NCBI GenBank assembly: GCA_963841885.1
Contig: CAWJEK010000009.1
Span: 186,001-250,000 of the forward strand
From: Bog-756 sp963841885
GTDB lineage: Bacteria > Actinomycetota > Acidimicrobiia > Acidimicrobiales > RAAP-2
Reading direction: 5' to 3'
Length of the DNA stretch: 64,000 nucleotides
Position numbers and translations under genes: made by a program. The notes below the pieces were generated by a model. That model had not been told where the DNA came from. It saw nothing but the letters and a program-made list of their open reading frames with translations, and searched no databases. Shown here piece by piece: positions 35,626 to 44,053 of the stretch; the stretch's first letter is position 1; each line of letters opens with the position of its first letter.

Positions 35626-35797
35626 GTCGACCTCCGACGACCCCACCGGGGCCGGGGCCCCGATTTCACCCGTGGTGCACACGACCCCCCGCTTTGGTGG
35701 GAGACTATGCGTCGCCCGCGGCCCGGAAGGCCGCACCGCGTTCGTACCAACACCCAGTGCTTCCGCCGGAAGACACCATGCAACAGAGGAGTTCACC

Positions 35798-36085
35798 GTG
35801 GCAGTAAAGCTCCGCCTCGTGCGGATCGGGAAGAAGAAGCAGCCGACGTACCGGCTGGTGGCCGCCGACAGCCGTTCGCCCCGCAACGGGCGCTTCATCG
35901 AGATCGTCGGCACCTACGCCCCGCGGGGCAAGTCGCTGGCCGAGCCGGACGCCGTCGTCGAGATCGACAACGCCAAGGCCGTCAAGTGGCTCTCCCAGGG
36001 CGCCCAGCCCACGGAGCGGGTCGAGAAGCTCCTGAAGCAGTCGGGTGCCCTCGACGAGTTCGCCACGGCGAAGGCCGCCAAGTGA
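35798..36085 (+). CDS. rpsP: Small ribosomal subunit protein bS16
   Basis: 95-residue protein with AVKLRLVRIGKKKQPTYRLV, DSRSPRNGRFIEIVGTYAP and DNAKAVKWLSQGAQPTERV, the bS16 signature. GTG 35798 has AGAGGA seven bases upstream (35785-35790). Its stop overlaps the khpA start in GTGA (36082-36085). The 172 bases upstream, after ffh, presumably hold its promoter. Confidence 0.97.
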   Translation: MAVKLRLVRIGKKKQPTYRLVAADSRSPRNGRFIEIVGTYAPRGKSLAEPDAVVEIDNAKAVKWLSQGAQPTERVEKLLKQSGALDEFATAKAAK

Positions 36086-36417
36086 GCGACGAGATGACGG
36101 CGGACTCGGTCGACGACGTGAACACGATCGACGAGGGGTTCGACGACGACGACGATGCCGGAAACCGCGTGTCGGGCGGCACCCCGCTGGCCGTCGTGAC
36201 CTATCTGGTCAACTCCATCGCCTCGGACACCGAGGCCGTGGTGATCAACACCGAGGAGCGGGGCGACAGCGTCCGCTTCCGGATCCACGTCGCCCCCGAG
36301 GACATGGGTCGGGTGATCGGCCGCCGTGGCCGCGTCGCCCAGGCCATCCGGACGGTGGTCGCCGCCGCCGGTGCCCGCGACGGGGTCCAGACGAGCGTCG
36401 ACATCGTCGACGACTGA
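36082..36417 (+). CDS. khpA: KH-domain RNA-binding protein KhpA
   Basis: 111-residue protein with an acidic N-terminus (EGFDDDDDAGNR) and a single type II KH domain. The GRVIGRRGRVAQAIRTVVAA segment contains the GxxG loop (GRRG). It is conserved between rpsP and rimM in Gram-positives, where it acts with KhpB/EloR or as a general RNA chaperone. GTG 36082 is coupled to rpsP. Confidence 0.93.
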   Translation: MSDEMTADSVDDVNTIDEGFDDDDDAGNRVSGGTPLAVVTYLVNSIASDTEAVVINTEERGDSVRFRIHVAPEDMGRVIGRRGRVAQAIRTVVAAAGARDGVQTSVDIVDD

Positions 36418-36424
36418 ACCGGCG

Positions 36425-36964
36425 GTGCCCACCCCGACCCCCGGCGACCGCGCCGACGGCGTCCGGGGCAGCTCCTCCCGGGCCGACCCGGGCACCATGC
36501 GGCTCGCCGTCGGAAGGATCGTCAAGCCCCACGGTCTGCGGGGCGACGTGATCGTCTCCCTCACCACCAACCGCCACGAACGGGTGGACCGCGGCTCGGT
36601 GCTCTACGCCGACGACGGGCGTCCCTTCGAGGTGGTGCGCTCGTCGCCCCACCAGGGTCGGTTCATCGTGACCTTCGCCGGCGTGGAGGGGATCGAGGCC
36701 GCCGAGGCCCTCCGGGACACGCCACTCAGCGCCCCTCCCCTCGAGGACCCCGACACGCTGTGGGTCCACGACCTCATCGGCTCGTCGGTCGAGGATGCCA
36801 CGGGAGCCGAGCTCGGGCGGGTGTCCGGCGTGGAGGCCAACCCGGCCAGCGACCTGCTGGTCCTCGAGGGTGGTGGGCTGATCCCGCTCCGCTTCGTCAC
36901 CGGGTCGGTGCCGGGGGTGCGGGTGACGGTCGACATCCCCGACGGACTGCTCGATCTGCCGTGA
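36425..36964 (+). CDS. rimM: Ribosome maturation factor RimM
   Basis: RimM assists 30S head assembly by binding uS19. The protein has the N-terminal barrel motif MRLAVGRIVKPHGLRGDVIV and the PRC-barrel C-terminus with LWVHDLIGSSVEDATGAELG and DLLVLEGGGLIPL. GTG 36425 gives a 24-residue extension and a tight seven-base gap after khpA. ATG 36497 gives the usual 155-residue protein and may be the true start. The stop overlaps trmD in GTGA. Confidence 0.92.
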   Translation: MPTPTPGDRADGVRGSSSRADPGTMRLAVGRIVKPHGLRGDVIVSLTTNRHERVDRGSVLYADDGRPFEVVRSSPHQGRFIVTFAGVEGIEAAEALRDTPLSAPPLEDPDTLWVHDLIGSSVEDATGAELGRVSGVEANPASDLLVLEGGGLIPLRFVTGSVPGVRVTVDIPDGLLDLP

Positions 36965-37728
36965 GCGCCCCGGGGTTCCGGGTCGACGTGTTCACCCTCT
37001 TCCCCGAGGTGGTCGAGCACTACGGGGCCGCCTCGATCCTCGGCCGGGCCCGTGACGGCGGTCGGCTCGACCTCCGGACCCACGACATCCGCGACGCCAC
37101 CCACGACGTGCACCGCACGGTCGACGACGCCCCATTCGGCGGCGGGGCGGGGATGGTGCTGGCCCCCGGGCCCGTCTGGGAGGCCGTCGAGTCCGTCGGG
37201 GACCTCCCCCGGCCCCTGCTGCTGCTGTCCGCCTCGGGTCGGCGCTTCGACCAGGCGGCGGCCCGGGAACTGGCTTCGGGCCCCGGCTTCTCGCTCCTGT
37301 GCGGCCGCTACGAGGGAGTGGATCAGCGGGTGGCCGACCACCTCTGCGACGGCGAGCTGTCGATCGGGGACGTGGTGCTGGCCGGAGGGGAGCTGGCGGC
37401 CCTGGTGGTGGTGGAGGCGGTGGCCCGCCTGCTGCCCGGGGTACTGGGCAACGAGCGCTCGACCGACGAGGAGAGTTTCGCCGCCGGGCTGCTCGAATAC
37501 CCGCAGTACACCCGTCCGGCCGAATTCCGCGGCTACGGGGTGCCGGACGTGCTGCGCTCGGGGGACCACGGCCGGGTCGAGGCCTGGCGGCGGGCCCAGT
37601 CCCTGGTCAGGACGTTGCAGCGGCGTCCCGACCTGCTGGCGGCCCGTGGCGGGCTGACGCCCGAGGAGGTCCGGCTGCTGTCCGACCACGGTGAGGTGCG
37701 CCTGCTCCGCGAACACGGCTACGATTGA
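36961..37728 (+). CDS. trmD: tRNA (guanine(37)-N1)-methyltransferase
   Basis: TrmD methylates G37 of tRNAs next to the anticodon to prevent frameshifting. 255 residues, SPOUT knot fold. It has FRVDVFTLFPEVVEHYGAAS, DDAPFGGGAGMVLAPGPVWE, LLCGRYEGVDQRV and LSIGDVVLAGGELAALVV, which form the SAM-binding knot, plus DDGVPDVLRSGDH-type C-terminal sequence. GTG 36961 is coupled to rimM. rplS follows after 133 bases. Confidence 0.96.
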   Translation: MSAPGFRVDVFTLFPEVVEHYGAASILGRARDGGRLDLRTHDIRDATHDVHRTVDDAPFGGGAGMVLAPGPVWEAVESVGDLPRPLLLLSASGRRFDQAAARELASGPGFSLLCGRYEGVDQRVADHLCDGELSIGDVVLAGGELAALVVVEAVARLLPGVLGNERSTDEESFAAGLLEYPQYTRPAEFRGYGVPDVLRSGDHGRVEAWRRAQSLVRTLQRRPDLLAARGGLTPEEVRLLSDHGEVRLLREHGYD

Positions 37729-37861
37729 GGAGCCTCGTCGGCGCCGGGTCGCACCGGAGTCCACACCGACGCCCGCTCCACGACGTACTCCCTCGCCGGG
37801 GTGCCGTGCCCGGGTCGCCGACGGGGGTGTGATCGAACGAACGCCGAAAGAGACGCGCCCC

Positions 37862-38215
37862 ATGAACCCGACCGACATCATCGACCGCGACAGCCTGCGG
37901 GACGACATCCCCGAGTTCCGCCCCGGTGACACCGTGAAGGTGCACGTACGGGTCGTCGAGGGCACCCGCGAGCGCATCCAGGTCTTCCAGGGGGCGGTCA
38001 TCCGCCGCCAGGGCACCGGGGTCCAGGAGACCTTCACGGTGCGCAAGGTGAGCTTCGGCGTCGGGGTCGAGCGGACGTTTCCGGTCCACTCCCCGGTGAT
38101 CGACCACCTGGAGGTCGTCTCCTACGGTGACGTCCGCCGGGCCAAGCTGTACTACCTCCGCGACCGGCACGGGAAGGCCGCCAAGATCAAGGAGCTGCGG
38201 ACTGCCCGCGCCTGA
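37862..38215 (+). CDS. rplS: Large ribosomal subunit protein bL19
   Basis: 117-residue protein with IPEFRPGDTVKVHVRVVEG, RERIQVFQGAVIRRQG and FPVHSPVIDHLEVV, typical of bL19 at the subunit interface. ATG 37862 is chosen because family members begin just before this point; the upstream open frame is not conserved. lepB and rnhB, which often follow rplS in actinobacteria, are absent here. Confidence 0.97.
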   Translation: MNPTDIIDRDSLRDDIPEFRPGDTVKVHVRVVEGTRERIQVFQGAVIRRQGTGVQETFTVRKVSFGVGVERTFPVHSPVIDHLEVVSYGDVRRAKLYYLRDRHGKAAKIKELRTARA

Positions 38216-38277
38216 GCGTGCGCCGCGGACGCCGGCCGGTGGCCGTTACCGGGGCATGAGACGCGCCCCGCCCGCTC

Positions 38278-38571
38278 ATGAGCGAAGAGGACCTCGAGCG
38301 GTACGAGTCGGAGATCGAGCTGGCCCTGGTGCACGAGTACCGGGCCGTCGTCCCGCTGTTCTCCTATGTCGTCGAGACCGAGCGCCGGTTCTACCTGGCC
38401 AACACCGTCGACGTCACGGTCCGGTCGGACACCTCGCCGGCGTGCGTGGAGGTGGTGCTCAACGACGCCTGGGTGTGGGACATGTACCGTCCGGCCCGCT
38501 TCGTGCCGTCGGTGCGCATCCTCACGTTCCGCGACGTCAACATCGAGCGGCTGCCCGACAAGGACCTGTGA
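38278..38571 (+). CDS. DUF2469 family protein
   Basis: 97-residue conserved actinobacterial protein starting MSEEDLERYESEIELALVHE and containing SYVVETERRFYLANTVDVTV and WDMYRPARFVPSVRI. Its function is unknown. It is nearly always just upstream of yraN, as here, and the two overlap in GTGA (38568-38571). Confidence 0.9.
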   Translation: MSEEDLERYESEIELALVHEYRAVVPLFSYVVETERRFYLANTVDVTVRSDTSPACVEVVLNDAWVWDMYRPARFVPSVRILTFRDVNIERLPDKDL

Positions 38572-38951
38572 GCCCCGGCGTCCCCGGAGGGGACGGGCCG
38601 GCCCGACGGGCGGCGGTCGGTGCGGAGGGCGAGGCCACCGCGGCCGCCTGGTACGAGGCGAACGGCTACGAGATCCTGGAGCGGAACTGGCGCCGTCGCG
38701 AGGGCGAGGTGGACCTCATCGCCCGCCGGGGGCGCACGGTCGTCTTCTGCGAGGTCAAGGCCCGCTCCACCGAAGCGTTCGGTTCGGGCGCCGAGGCGGT
38801 ACTACCGGCCAAACAGCGGCGGATCCGGCGTCTGGCCGCCCGGTGGCTCGCCGAGCTGACACCGCAGTCGGGCCGGGCGCTGGTCGACCTCCGGTTCGAC
38901 GTCGTCTCGATCACCGGGCGGGAGGTCGATGTGATCGAGGACGCCTTCTGA
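38568..38951 (+). CDS. yraN: UPF0102/YraN endonuclease-like protein
   Basis: 127-residue member of the YraN (UPF0102) family with a restriction-endonuclease-like core: GEATAAAWYEANGYEILERN, RREGEVDLIARRGRTVVFCE and VKARSTEAFGSGAEAV. The E-xn-D-x-I-x15-E-V-K arrangement of PD-(D/E)XK nucleases is visible. Its biological role is unproven, and its usual neighbours are comM and dprA, which here are 2.4 kb downstream. GTG 38568 is coupled to DUF2469. Confidence 0.9.
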   Translation: MSPGVPGGDGPARRAAVGAEGEATAAAWYEANGYEILERNWRRREGEVDLIARRGRTVVFCEVKARSTEAFGSGAEAVLPAKQRRIRRLAARWLAELTPQSGRALVDLRFDVVSITGREVDVIEDAF

Positions 38952-38966
38952 CGAGGGACCATCTCC

Positions 38967-38972
38967 TAGGCT
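38967..38972 (+). promoter_or_regulatory. Putative -10 box, leaderless-type
   Basis: TAGGCT ends six bases before ATG 38979 of the enoyl-CoA hydratase gene. Confidence 0.4.
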
Positions 38973-38978
38973 GCGCCC

Positions 38979-39773
38979 ATGTCCGACACGTGGGAGACCC
39001 TGATCGTCGATCGCACCGACGGGGTGGAGACCGTCACCCTCGATCGGCCTGACCGCAAGAACGCCGCCAACGGCACCATGCTGCGCGAGCTCCAGGCCGT
39101 GTTCGACGACGCCGCCACCGATCGCGACGTCCGCTGCCTCGTCCTGACCGGCGCCGGTGGTGCCTTCTGCTCAGGGGCCGACCTCTCGGACCCGTCCGAC
39201 GGGGCGGGTCGGCCCGGCGACCCGTTCCTGGTCCAGATGCGGGCGTTCGCCGACGTGGCCCTCCGGTTGCACCGCCTGCCGAAGCCGTCCATCGCCAAGG
39301 TGGGCGGCGTGGCCGCCGGGGCCGGTATGTCGCTGGCTCTGGGATGCGACCTGATCGTGGCGTCGGCCTCCTCCCGGTTCTCGCAGATCTTCGCCAAGCG
39401 TGGCCTATCCGTCGACTTCGGCGCCTCGTGGCTGCTGCCGCGTCTCGTCGGGCTGCACCGGGCGAAGGAGTTGGCCTTCTTCGCCGACATCCTGACCGCC
39501 GAGGAGGCGGCGTCCTTCGGGCTCGTCAACCGGGTCGTGCCCGAGGCCGAGCTCGACGGCTTCGTCGACGACTGGGCCCGTCGGTTGGCCGAGGGTCCCA
39601 CCCTGGCCCTGTCGATGACGAAGACGCTGCTCAACCACTCGATGGCCGTCTCCATGGACCAGGCCCTGGAGGACGAGGCCCGGGCCCAGGCGGCCAACCT
39701 CGCCACCCGGGACACCCGGGAGGCGCTGTCCGCCTTCGCCGAGCGGCGACCACCGGCCTTCGAGGGGCGCTGA
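38979..39773 (+). CDS. Enoyl-CoA hydratase/isomerase family protein
   Basis: Crotonase-fold protein of 264 residues. It has VETVTLDRPDRKNAANGTML, the oxyanion segments TGAGGAFCSGADLSD and KVGGVAAGAGMSLALGCDLI, and SVDFGASWLLPRLVGL. In the latter, Asp replaces the second catalytic Glu of hydratases (SVDFG), a pattern seen in isomerase-like members, so the reaction is not certain. Beta-oxidation or related acyl-CoA chemistry is likely. Confidence 0.88.
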   Translation: MSDTWETLIVDRTDGVETVTLDRPDRKNAANGTMLRELQAVFDDAATDRDVRCLVLTGAGGAFCSGADLSDPSDGAGRPGDPFLVQMRAFADVALRLHRLPKPSIAKVGGVAAGAGMSLALGCDLIVASASSRFSQIFAKRGLSVDFGASWLLPRLVGLHRAKELAFFADILTAEEAASFGLVNRVVPEAELDGFVDDWARRLAEGPTLALSMTKTLLNHSMAVSMDQALEDEARAQAANLATRDTREALSAFAERRPPAFEGR

Positions 39774-39826
39774 GCTGGTCCGTCCTGGTTGCCCGGCGAT
39801 CCACCGGCCGCGGTGCCGGATGGGAC

Positions 39827-41107
39827 TCAGCGATGCAGGTAGTCCAGGTAGGGAGCGGCCGGCAGCTGCAGGAAGGCGGCGATCTGCTCGGTCTGGTCGA
39901 TGGCCGTCTCGTAGGCCGCACCCCCTCCGCGGCCCTGGTCCATGGAGTAGACGTAGACCTGGAGCCCCTCGAGATCGGCCACGCATGTCGCCACCGCTCC
40001 GGGACTGGCACCGTCCCCCGTGCCGTCGAGGAGCAGGTACTCCGACGCTTGGGCCAGGTCGAACACCGTGGCGTCGGCGGTGAACGCCGTCGGATCGAGG
40101 CCGAACTCCTGGCGGGCCAGGTCGTAGCCGGTGCGACCGGCGACCCCGGGTTCGACCGCCGGGAATGCCGACACCAGGGAGTAGGTACTGCCTCCGTTCC
40201 GGGGGTACAGGGCGATGACCGGATTGACGGGGGTGACACCCACCGGAGTGCCGAACATCGGTTGGACCTGGGGGTCGAACGGGGCCGACCCGTAGGCGAA
40301 GACGCCGCCGTCCCGGGCCACGATCCAGTACCCGTGCCCGTCCGGCGTGGCGGTGATACCCGAGACCGGTGCCACGAGTCCGATCGACGCCGCGCTGCCG
40401 TAGAACGGTGCACCACCGAAGGCGAACACACCCCCGTCGGCGGCGACCAGCCAGTAGTCCTGGCCGCCGGCCGAGGCGATTCCCACGATGGGGGCGTTCA
40501 GCCGCTGACCCCCCATCGAGCCCTTGAACGCCGCGTGTCCGTAGGCGAAGACGCCGCCGTCGGCGGCGACCAGCCAGTACCCGTCACCCCCACCGTCCGC
40601 CACCATGCCGACGATCGGCGAATTCAGGCGTTCGGTGTTGGCGCCCCCGAGGTAGCGGGCGTCGCCGAAGGCGAAGACGCCGCCGTCGGCGGCGACCAGC
40701 CAGTAGCCCCGATCGTCCGGAGTGGCGGCCATGCCCACGACCGGTCGGGCGAGGCGGAGGCCCAGGCCCGGCACCGAGCCGTAGTAGCCGGCGGCGCCAC
40801 AGGCGAACACACTGCCGTCGGCGGCGACCTCCCACCCGCCGGCACCATCCGTCAGCCCGACGGCCCCCACCACCGGGGAATCGGACAGTGTGCCCGCGAC
40901 GCACCACGAGGTCGGCATCTCGGGGGCGGGCAATCGCAGCAGGTACCCCGGAGGCAGCGCACCGGTCTGGGTCCGAGCGGCCAGGGCCGAAGGACCGCCG
41001 AGGCCCGTGGCGGCCCGGGCGCTGCCCCCGATCGCCATCGACACCGCAGCTACCGCCAGGCACGTGGACACGAGGCCGATGCGGTGCAGTCGAAGCATCA
41101 TCTTCAT
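39827..41107 (-). CDS. Secreted protein with five GYW-type propeller-like repeats
   Basis: 426-residue exported protein. The N-terminus has a signal peptide (MKMMLRLHRIGLVSTCLAVA, cleavage after about residue 33 at ARA). Residues ~78-285 hold five repeats of about 43 residues with the core GYWLVAADGGVFAFGDA plus an I/V-VGM strand, alike in DNA as well as protein. Residues ~300-426 form a separate C-terminal domain (YDLARQEFGLDPTAF, LQVYVYSMDQGRGGG, AAFLQLPAAPYLDYLHR) that I cannot place. Such repeats are common in Acidimicrobiia. The function is unknown; a surface-exposed beta structure is likely. It is divergent from comM. Confidence 0.8.
   Translation of the reverse strand: MKMMLRLHRIGLVSTCLAVAAVSMAIGGSARAATGLGGPSALAARTQTGALPPGYLLRLPAPEMPTSWCVAGTLSDSPVVGAVGLTDGAGGWEVAADGSVFACGAAGYYGSVPGLGLRLARPVVGMAATPDDRGYWLVAADGGVFAFGDARYLGGANTERLNSPIVGMVADGGGDGYWLVAADGGVFAYGHAAFKGSMGGQRLNAPIVGIASAGGQDYWLVAADGGVFAFGGAPFYGSAASIGLVAPVSGITATPDGHGYWIVARDGGVFAYGSAPFDPQVQPMFGTPVGVTPVNPVIALYPRNGGSTYSLVSAFPAVEPGVAGRTGYDLARQEFGLDPTAFTADATVFDLAQASEYLLLDGTGDGASPGAVATCVADLEGLQVYVYSMDQGRGGGAAYETAIDQTEQIAAFLQLPAAPYLDYLHR
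40280..40880 (-). repeat. Internal tandem repeats of the secreted GYW protein
   Basis: Five degenerate units of roughly 129 bp. The most constant part encodes YWLVAADGGVFAFG, seen on the plus strand as GCGAAGACGCCGCCGTCGGC followed by GGCGACCAGCCAGTA. Confidence 0.75.
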
Positions 41108-41384
41108 TCCCTACCCCCCGGTACGGTCCGCGCATGGCGCTCCCCGGACTCTACGTCAGGGGCGGCCGCTCCGCACCCCGGGCGGGGGTTCCTCGCCGAC
41201 ACCCTGTCGCTGCCCCTCTGGCGGGCGTCGTCCAATGGCCGTCGAGGGCCGAACGAGAGGAGCCGGGCCCCACGCGCGACACACCCGGCCCGTAGGGTGC
41301 GGACGGTGCCTCGAGGGCCGTCGGTACCGGAGCGTCACCGCGGCACCCGCCCTCCCGAGACCCACCGTGCCCTGGGAGGCACCC

Positions 41385-42923
41385 GTGATCGCCAGCATTC
41401 CTTCCGCCATCCTCCGCGGTGTCGACGGCCGACCCGTGTCGGTCGAGGTGCACGTCGCCAACGGCCTGCCCGGATTCACCGTCGTGGGCCTGCCGGACGC
41501 GGCCGTGCGGGAGTCCCGCGACCGCGTCCGGGCCGCCTTCACGTCGAGCGGTCTGCCGTGGCCCCGTCGGCGGATCACGGTCAATCTGGCGCCGTCGGGC
41601 ATGCGCAAGGGTGGCGCCGGCCTCGACCTTCCCATCGCCGTCGGAGTCCTGGTGGCCTCGGGTGTGCTGGACGCCGCCGCGGTGGCGGGCCTCGCCTTCG
41701 TGGGTGAGCTGGGCCTCGACGGCTCCCTGCGTGGCGTCCCGGGGGTGTTGGTGCTCACCGACGCGTTGGTCGGCAGCCGGGTCGTGGTGGCCGACGTCGA
41801 CACCGACGAGACGGCAGCCGCCGACACCGACGTCCTGACCGCGCCAAGCCTGTCCGAGGTCGTGGCCCGGTGCACGGGCCGGCGCCCGTGGGCCGGCCCG
41901 GCCCGGCAACCCGTCGGCCCGACGGGGGGAGCCCCGATGCCCTCGGGGCGGGGTGATCTCGCCGACGTGCGCGGCCAGCTGCTCGCCCGACGGGCGCTCG
42001 AGGTGGCCGCCGCCGGCGGCCACCACCTGCTCCTGGTCGGACCGCCCGGTGCCGGCAAGACGCTCCTTGCCACCCGGCTGCCCGACCTGCTGCCCGAACT
42101 CGACCCGGCGACGGCCCGCGAGGTCAGGCGGATCCGCTCCGTCGCCGCCGAGGCCGGCGTCGCGGTCCGGCGGGACACCCGACCGCCTTTCCGTGCCCCG
42201 CACCACGGACTGTCGTCGGTGGCCATGATCGGCGGTGGTGGTGGCGGTGGCGGTGCGGCCCTGCGCCCCGGTGAGATCGGCCTGGCCCACGGCGGCGTGC
42301 TCTTCCTGGACGAGCTCGGCGAGTTCCCGACCGCCGTGCTCGACGCGCTCCGCCAGCCGCTCGAAGAGGGCGTGGTCCGGCTCAGCCGGTCGGGCGCCAC
42401 GACCACCTGCCCCGCCCGATTCCTGCTGGTGGCGGCCATGAACCCTTGCCCTTGCGGCGAGGGGGGTCCGCCCGGCGCCTGTCGGTGCCCGCCGGCGTCG
42501 CGGGCCCGCTACGCCCGGCGGCTCTCGGGCCCACTGCTCGACCGGTTCGACATCTGCCTGGCCATGGACCGGACGGAGGCCGACCAACTGGTCCTGGACC
42601 GGCCGGGCGAGTCCACGGCCGTGGTGGCCGCGCGGGTGGAGGCGGCGAGGGTCCGGGCCCGGCGCCGGGGCGTGACGGTCAACGGCGAACTCGCGGCGGC
42701 CACCCTCGACTACACCGCGCCCCTGGACGACGGGGCCGCTGATCTCCTGGCCCGCCACGTGCGTTCCGGTCGCCTCAGCGCGCGTGGCCTGCACCGGGTG
42801 CGTCGCCTGGCCCGCACCCTCGCCGATCTCGACGGTGCCGGCGGGGCTGTCGAGATCGCCCACGTGGCCGAGGCCCTCGTGCTGCGCGGCAGCCGCGGCG
42901 TCCTGATGGGGGAGGTCGCCTGA
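41385..42923 (+). CDS. comM: YifB/ComM family Mg chelatase-like AAA ATPase
   Basis: 512-residue ATPase. ComM is a branch-migration helicase that helps integrate transforming DNA. It has the N-terminal Lon-protease-like domain (EVHVANGLPGFTVVGLPDAA), then LLLVGPPGAGKTLLATRLPD (Walker A), RAPHHGLSSVAMIGGGG, GVLFLDELGEF (Walker B), VAAMNPCPCGEGG and the C-terminal helical domain. A GGGAGG six bases before GTG 41385 fixes the start; GTG 41367 is possible. The dprA start overlaps its stop in TGATG. Confidence 0.93.
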   Translation: MIASIPSAILRGVDGRPVSVEVHVANGLPGFTVVGLPDAAVRESRDRVRAAFTSSGLPWPRRRITVNLAPSGMRKGGAGLDLPIAVGVLVASGVLDAAAVAGLAFVGELGLDGSLRGVPGVLVLTDALVGSRVVVADVDTDETAAADTDVLTAPSLSEVVARCTGRRPWAGPARQPVGPTGGAPMPSGRGDLADVRGQLLARRALEVAAAGGHHLLLVGPPGAGKTLLATRLPDLLPELDPATAREVRRIRSVAAEAGVAVRRDTRPPFRAPHHGLSSVAMIGGGGGGGGAALRPGEIGLAHGGVLFLDELGEFPTAVLDALRQPLEEGVVRLSRSGATTTCPARFLLVAAMNPCPCGEGGPPGACRCPPASRARYARRLSGPLLDRFDICLAMDRTEADQLVLDRPGESTAVVAARVEAARVRARRRGVTVNGELAAATLDYTAPLDDGAADLLARHVRSGRLSARGLHRVRRLARTLADLDGAGGAVEIAHVAEALVLRGSRGVLMGEVA

Positions 42924-44041
42924 TGACGGGTGACGAGTCGGTCTGGTCGGCCGCCCTGCTCGACCTGCCGGGTATGACCCCGGTGCGCCTCACGCGGCTC
43001 CTCGACGGGTTGGGACCCCGACTGGCCTGGCAGTCCGTGCGGGCCGGTGCCCATCCGGCCGACCGGGAGCGCCACTTCCGGTCGGCGGCCCGGGGGATCG
43101 ACCCCGCGGCGGCACTGGCCCGCTACCGGGCGGCGGGTGTCCGCATCCTGCGGCCCGACGGGGCCGGATACCCGCCCGCGCTGGTGGGCGATCCGGGCGC
43201 CCCGGCGGTGCTCACCGCCATCGGTGACCCGACCGCGGTCGAGGGCCGTCCCGCGGTGGCGGTGGTGGGCACGCGCTCGGCCACCCCCTACGGAACCTCC
43301 GTGGCGGCCGAACTCGGCCGGGGTCTGGCGGCATCCGGTGTCGTGGTGGTGTCGGGCCTGGCCATCGGCATCGACGCCGCCGCCCACGCCGGGGCCCTCG
43401 ACGGCGGAGCCGGCGCCGCCCCGCCGGTGGCGGTGGTGGGTACGGGCCTCGACGTGGTCTACCCGAGGGCCAATGCCGCGCTCTGGCAGGAGGTGGCCCG
43501 GCGCGGGGCCGTGCTGTCCGAGGCGGCGCTCGGCACGCCGCCCCGACCCCGGGTCTTCCCGGCCCGGAACCGCATCATCGCCGCCCTGGCCGACGTCGTG
43601 GTGGTGGTGGAGTGCCATGGACGGGGCGGCTCGTTCCACACCGTGGAGGCCGCCGCCCGTCGCGGTGTCCCGGTGGGAGCCGTGCCCGGCTCGGTGCGCA
43701 GTTCGGCCTCGCGGGGCACCAACGGTCTGCTCGTCGACGGATGCACGCCGATCCGGGACGTCGACGACGTGCTGACGGCGCTGGCCCTGGTCCGGGGCGG
43801 CCGGCCGGTGGAACCGTCGGGACCGGTCCCGACGGTCGGTGGGCCGCCGTCGGACCGGGGGGTGGCCGGGCTCCGACACTTCGAGAAGGCGGTGTGGGAC
43901 GTGCTCGACGACACGCCGACGACCGTCGAGACGGTGCTGCTCCGCACCGGGTTGTCGCTGGCCTCGGTGGGACTGGCGGTCGGAGGACTCGAGGAGCGGG
44001 GCCTGGTGGTGGCGGGGGCGGGCTGGTGGTCGAGGGCCTGA
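42923..44041 (+). CDS. dprA: DNA processing protein DprA
   Basis: 372-residue DprA/Smf protein that loads RecA on incoming single-stranded DNA. An N-terminal HhH-like region (LLDLPGMTPVRLTRLLDGLG) precedes the Rossmann fold: VAVVGTRSATPYGTSVAAEL, VVVSGLAIGIDAAAHAGALD, GTGLDVVYPRANAALW and FPARNRIIAALADVVVVVE. A C-terminal winged-helix (DLM) domain includes VWDVLDDTPTTVETVLLRTG. It forms an operon with comM and is convergent with a pilin-like gene. Confidence 0.94.
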   Translation: MTGDESVWSAALLDLPGMTPVRLTRLLDGLGPRLAWQSVRAGAHPADRERHFRSAARGIDPAAALARYRAAGVRILRPDGAGYPPALVGDPGAPAVLTAIGDPTAVEGRPAVAVVGTRSATPYGTSVAAELGRGLAASGVVVVSGLAIGIDAAAHAGALDGGAGAAPPVAVVGTGLDVVYPRANAALWQEVARRGAVLSEAALGTPPRPRVFPARNRIIAALADVVVVVECHGRGGSFHTVEAAARRGVPVGAVPGSVRSSASRGTNGLLVDGCTPIRDVDDVLTALALVRGGRPVEPSGPVPTVGGPPSDRGVAGLRHFEKAVWDVLDDTPTTVETVLLRTGLSLASVGLAVGGLEERGLVVAGAGWWSRA

Positions 44042-44053
44042 GGGGCACGGCCC

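Noticed and set aside
40270..40880. CRISPR array
   Set aside because: Spacing and translation show protein repeats encoding GYW units, not direct repeats with unique spacers.
43575..44053. C-terminal extension of the pilin-like frame antisense to dprA
   Set aside because: Pro/Arg-rich shadow sequence; one base correction gives a natural stop at 44054.
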